This document shows positions 61,288 to 64,000 of a stretch of DNA of 64,000 nt, piece by piece. The position numbers and the translations under genes were made by a program. The notes under the pieces were generated by a model, which was not told the DNA's origin, searched no databases, and saw only the letters and a program-made list of their open reading frames with translations. How positions within the stretch are numbered: the stretch's first letter is position 1; the number at the start of each line of letters is the position of its first letter. This DNA comes from Candidatus Palauibacter soopunensis (GTDB lineage: Bacteria; Gemmatimonadota; Gemmatimonadetes; Palauibacterales; Palauibacteraceae): the NCBI RefSeq assembly GCF_947581735.1, contig NZ_CANPVT010000008.1, positions 62,001 through 126,000 of the forward strand, in the 5' to 3' direction.

Positions 61288-62076
61288 ATGAAACTCTACG
61301 ATCTCTCGCAGCCCCTCAATCAGGACTGCTTCTTCTGGCCGTACTATCCCCCGTTCGAGGTCAAGTACATCAAGCGCAAGGTCGAACACGGCGTGAACGC
61401 GCAGTACATCCAGACCTCGAACCACATGGGCACGCACCTCGATGCGCCCCGCCACTTCGTGACGAACGGGATGACGATCGACGAGATCCCCTTGGAGTGG
61501 CTGTATGGCGACGGCGTCATCGTCGACCTGCGCGACGAGATGAGCGACCTCGCCGTGTACACGCCCGAGATGATCGAATCGAGGGTGGAGATCCGCGATG
61601 GAGACCTCCTGATCCTGCACACGGGCTGGGAGCGCTTCGCCCAGTTCGGCGCCGACGCGAACGAGGAGCGCTACGTCCATACCCACCCCGGCGCGCACCC
61701 GGACATGGTGCAGTGGCTCATCGACCGGAAGATCAAGGTCTGGGGCGTGGATGTGATCTCCACGGATCATCCCATGAACCTCCCCATCGGGAGATTCCTC
61801 GGAAAAGGCACGTTCGGACACTGCGACCGCGTGCGGGCAATGGCCGAAAAGGTGTTCGGCGGGGCCGAGGCCGTGGAGGAACTGTTTCCCGAGGAGCACT
61901 ATCAGCTCACGCACAATGCGCTCTTCCCGCACAACTGCATGCACATAGAGAACCTCGGCGGCCGGATCGCCGCTCCGGAACTGCAGAACCGGCGGCTCAC
62001 CATCGGGTGCTTCCCCTGGAAGTTCAAGGGAGGAGAAGCCGCCTTCTGCCGCGTGGTGGCGTTCCTCGAGGAATAG
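61288..62076 (+). CDS. Cyclase-family (kynurenine-formamidase-like) hydrolase
   Basis: This 262-residue metal-dependent hydrolase shows the motif HMGTHLDAPRHF near residues 47-58, typical of the HxGTHxDxPxHF cyclase family (kynurenine formamidase, isatin hydrolase, bacterial cyclases). Later conserved parts are VWGVDVISTDHP and LFPHNCMHIENL. It is probably soluble and bound to Mn or Zn. The ATG is 112 bases after the ligase. The substrate is unknown; an amide or cyclic imide is plausible in this catabolic setting. Confidence 0.88.
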   Translation: MKLYDLSQPLNQDCFFWPYYPPFEVKYIKRKVEHGVNAQYIQTSNHMGTHLDAPRHFVTNGMTIDEIPLEWLYGDGVIVDLRDEMSDLAVYTPEMIESRVEIRDGDLLILHTGWERFAQFGADANEERYVHTHPGAHPDMVQWLIDRKIKVWGVDVISTDHPMNLPIGRFLGKGTFGHCDRVRAMAEKVFGGAEAVEELFPEEHYQLTHNALFPHNCMHIENLGGRIAAPELQNRRLTIGCFPWKFKGGEAAFCRVVAFLEE

Positions 62077-62139
62077 TTGGCAATGGACGGTCGGGCGGAC
62101 ACGAGTGCCCGAGGAAGTCTTAAGACGGAGAGGTGGAAC

Positions 62140-63300
62140 ATGACGATCGCCAACCGTGCGCGGACGAACGCATCGCCGCTGCTGTCGCTCCTTCTGTCGT
62201 TCGGTTTCCTGTCGCAGGCCGCGGCCCCGCTGGAGGCGCAGAGCCTCTCATGGGAGGGACTGCTCGACTACATGGAGCAGATCCGCAACGACAACGACCT
62301 TCCCGGGCTGTCCGTCGCGGTGGCGGTGGACGGGGAGATCGTCTTCTCCGAGGGCGTGGGCGTCGCCGAATTGGACAACCGCACGCCGGCAACAGGCCGG
62401 ACCGTCCACAACGTGGGATCGGTGTCGAAAGTGCTGGCCGTGGTCGGTCTCATGCAGCTCGTCGAGCAGGGGAAGGTGGATCTCGACGCGACGCTCCAGA
62501 CGTACATGCCCTGGTATCCGGAGCGGGCCTTCCCGATCACGGTGCGCCACATCCTCACGCACACCTCCGGCATCCGGCACTACAACGGCGTCGAGTTCGG
62601 CCCTCACGACCTGCTCAGTCTGCGGCACTACGACACCTTCGAGGAGGCGACGGAGCTGTGGCGCGACGACCCCCTTGCCTACGACACCGACTCCGGGTGG
62701 ATGTACTCCTCGCACGCGCACAACCTCCAGCACGGGATCGTCGAGGCGGCCTCCGGAATGGACTACGAGGAATACCTCAAGCGCTACGTGTGGGAGCCGG
62801 CGGGGATGTTCGCCACCCAGTTCGACGTCCCGTCGCGGGTGGTGCAGAACCGCGGCCGCGGCTACGTCCGGGGCGAGTCCGGCCGCTTCATCAACGCCCC
62901 GCCGGAGGATCCGAGCTACAAGTACGCCGGCGGCGGCATCATCTCGAACGTGGAAGACCTCGTCCGCTTCGCGATCGCGATCAACGACGGGCGCCTGCTC
63001 GCGCCGGAGACCGTGGCCGAAATGCACCGGCCGCAACTCGAGCCGGGGATTCGGGAGATCGATCCGTCGTCGCCGGACGGACTGGGCGATCCGATCGCGC
63101 ACGAACAGGCGCTCGCATGGTTCATCCGCACGGATCCGAAGGGACGCCGCTATCCGAGCCACACGGGAACGGTGAAGGGGACGCGGTCCTTCCTGGCGAA
63201 CTTCGACGACTACGGCGTCGTCGTCGCGCTCCAGACGAACGCGCTCCCCTTCGACTCGGCGAGGTACGGGGAAGCGATCGCCCAGATGTTCCTGCCTTAG
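62140..63300 (+). CDS. Class C beta-lactamase-like serine hydrolase (LACTB-like)
   Basis: This 386-residue exported protein has a signal peptide (about 8-35; ending EAQS). The catalytic SxxK is Ser-94/Lys-97 in GSVSKVLAV, and the tyrosine motif is MYSSHAHNL. The KTG box is replaced by HTGT (SHTGTVKG), as in LACTB-like peptidases and esterases. It is likely a periplasmic peptidase or esterase and is less likely a true beta-lactamase. ATG 62140 with GGAGAGG eight bases upstream is clearly better than earlier in-frame starts. Confidence 0.88.
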   Translation: MTIANRARTNASPLLSLLLSFGFLSQAAAPLEAQSLSWEGLLDYMEQIRNDNDLPGLSVAVAVDGEIVFSEGVGVAELDNRTPATGRTVHNVGSVSKVLAVVGLMQLVEQGKVDLDATLQTYMPWYPERAFPITVRHILTHTSGIRHYNGVEFGPHDLLSLRHYDTFEEATELWRDDPLAYDTDSGWMYSSHAHNLQHGIVEAASGMDYEEYLKRYVWEPAGMFATQFDVPSRVVQNRGRGYVRGESGRFINAPPEDPSYKYAGGGIISNVEDLVRFAIAINDGRLLAPETVAEMHRPQLEPGIREIDPSSPDGLGDPIAHEQALAWFIRTDPKGRRYPSHTGTVKGTRSFLANFDDYGVVVALQTNALPFDSARYGEAIAQMFLP

Positions 63301-63329
63301 CAGCCCGTGGCAGGGAAAATTCGTCCGCC

Positions 63330-64000
63330 GTGACGGAACACCGCGATCCGGCGCTGCTGGCGGCCCGGGAACAGGCCCGGCGCATCCGCGCGGGCGCGCT
63401 CAGCGCGGCCGACCTGCTCCGCGCCTGCCTGACCCGCGTCGAACGGCACAACGGGGAACTCAACGCGGTCGTCACCCTGAACCCCGCCGCGGAGGCGGAG
63501 GCGGCCGCGGTCGACGCGGCCCTCGCGGACGGCACGGATCCGGGATCCCTCGCGGGGCTCGTCGTCGGCATCAAGGACGTGACCGAGACGGCGGACCTGC
63601 GCACGACGTACGGCTCGCCGCTCTTCGCGGAGCACGTGCCCAAGGAGGATGCGCTCGTGGTGCGCCGCCTGCGCGAGGCCGGCGCGGTGATCCTTGGCAA
63701 GACGAATACGCCGGAGTTCGCGGCGGGCGGAAACACCTGGAACGAAGTTTTCGGCGTGACTCGGAATCCGTGGAATCCCGCCCTCAGCGCGGGGGGGTCC
63801 ACGGGAGGCGGAGCCGTCGCTCTCGCGACGGGAATGATCTCGCTCGCGCAGGGCACCGATCTCGGCGGCTCGCTGCGGATCCCGGCCTCGTTCTGTGGAA
63901 TCGCGGGCCTTCGCCCCACGCCGGGGCTCGTCCCGACAGTGCCGGCGGCCTACCTGTGGGATGACCTGCAGTCGACCGGTCTGATGGCACGGGACCCCGA
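63330..64000 (+). CDS. Amidase signature family enzyme (partial)
   Basis: The gene runs off the right edge; about 223 residues are visible. The amidase triad Ser-cisSer-Lys is present: Lys-82 in GIKDVTET, cis-Ser-157 in AGGSTGGG, and nucleophile Ser-181 in GTDLGGSLRIPASF. This family includes GatA and many free amidases. Without the C-terminus or GatB/GatC neighbours, a GatA role is unlikely. The GTG starts 30 bases after the serine hydrolase gene. Confidence 0.9.
   Translation, partial: MTEHRDPALLAAREQARRIRAGALSAADLLRACLTRVERHNGELNAVVTLNPAAEAEAAAVDAALADGTDPGSLAGLVVGIKDVTETADLRTTYGSPLFAEHVPKEDALVVRRLREAGAVILGKTNTPEFAAGGNTWNEVFGVTRNPWNPALSAGGSTGGGAVALATGMISLAQGTDLGGSLRIPASFCGIAGLRPTPGLVPTVPAAYLWDDLQSTGLMARDP

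Noticed and set aside
62140-63300. Calling the serine hydrolase a true class C beta-lactamase resistance gene
   Set aside because: The KTG box is HTG and the tyrosine motif is Y-S-S; this fits LACTB-like peptidases or esterases better.

Overview
The window is GC-rich (roughly 70 percent by eye) and densely coding. Genes sit on both strands, and many neighbours are coupled through ATGA, GTGA or TTGA stop/start overlaps. GTG and TTG starts are common. The gene content suggests a free-living or symbiotic aerobic heterotroph, most likely of the Gemmatimonadota or a close relative. Pointers are a long VPS10/sortilin-like BNR-repeat protein, a MoxR-DUF58-VWA-DUF4159-DUF4175 operon, two secreted LVIVD/choice-of-anchor-B-type propeller proteins, and many secreted metallopeptidases. 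This assignment is inference; no rRNA or other phylogenetic marker is present. I saw no tRNA, rRNA, CRISPR array, insertion sequence or prophage.

Layout. 1-2770 (minus): SRPBCC protein, MATE-like transporter and a Vgb-like beta-propeller cut by the left edge. 2915-6917 (plus): secreted protein, B12-binding radical SAM enzyme, small protein and PlsC-type acyltransferase. 6941-11257 (minus): small membrane coiled-coil protein, VPS10-like protein and M50-like membrane protein. 11406-16197: class IV aminotransferase, alpha/beta hydrolase, ribbon-helix-helix (RHH) protein, DNA photolyase, membrane protein and a second RHH protein with a likely operator. 16374-31052 (plus): eight-gene envelope operon of VWA protein, caspase-fold protein lacking its Cys, TPR-gluzincin, DUF4159, MoxR, DUF58, BatA-like VWA and DUF4175 protein. 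31109-33761 (plus): TSUP exporter, ornithine-cyclodeaminase-like dehydrogenase and steroid 5-alpha-reductase-like membrane enzyme.

33742-38116 (minus): coupled operon of a Tat-exported substrate-binding protein, a HAMP receptor with no output domain, an OFA-type MFS carrier and an M23 lipoprotein. 38313-41096 (plus): aconitase. 41144-44754 (minus): cytochrome c maturation genes ccmE-ccmF-ccmG-ccmH. 44871-53645 (plus): M28-PDZ peptidase, zinc-ribbon protein, M20 peptidase, MBL-rhodanese protein, propeller protein and asparagine synthetase. 53744-64000 (plus): second propeller protein, three-subunit molybdenum hydroxylase, malonyl-CoA-synthetase-like ligase, cyclase-family hydrolase, serine hydrolase and an amidase cut by the right edge.

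The best candidates for an under-described system are the 16374-31052 operon, where an AAA+ MoxR ATPase sits with three VWA-type proteins, a Cys-less caspase fold and a TPR metallopeptidase, and the 33742-38116 operon, where a binding protein lacking ABC partners is translationally coupled to a truncated receptor and an MFS carrier.
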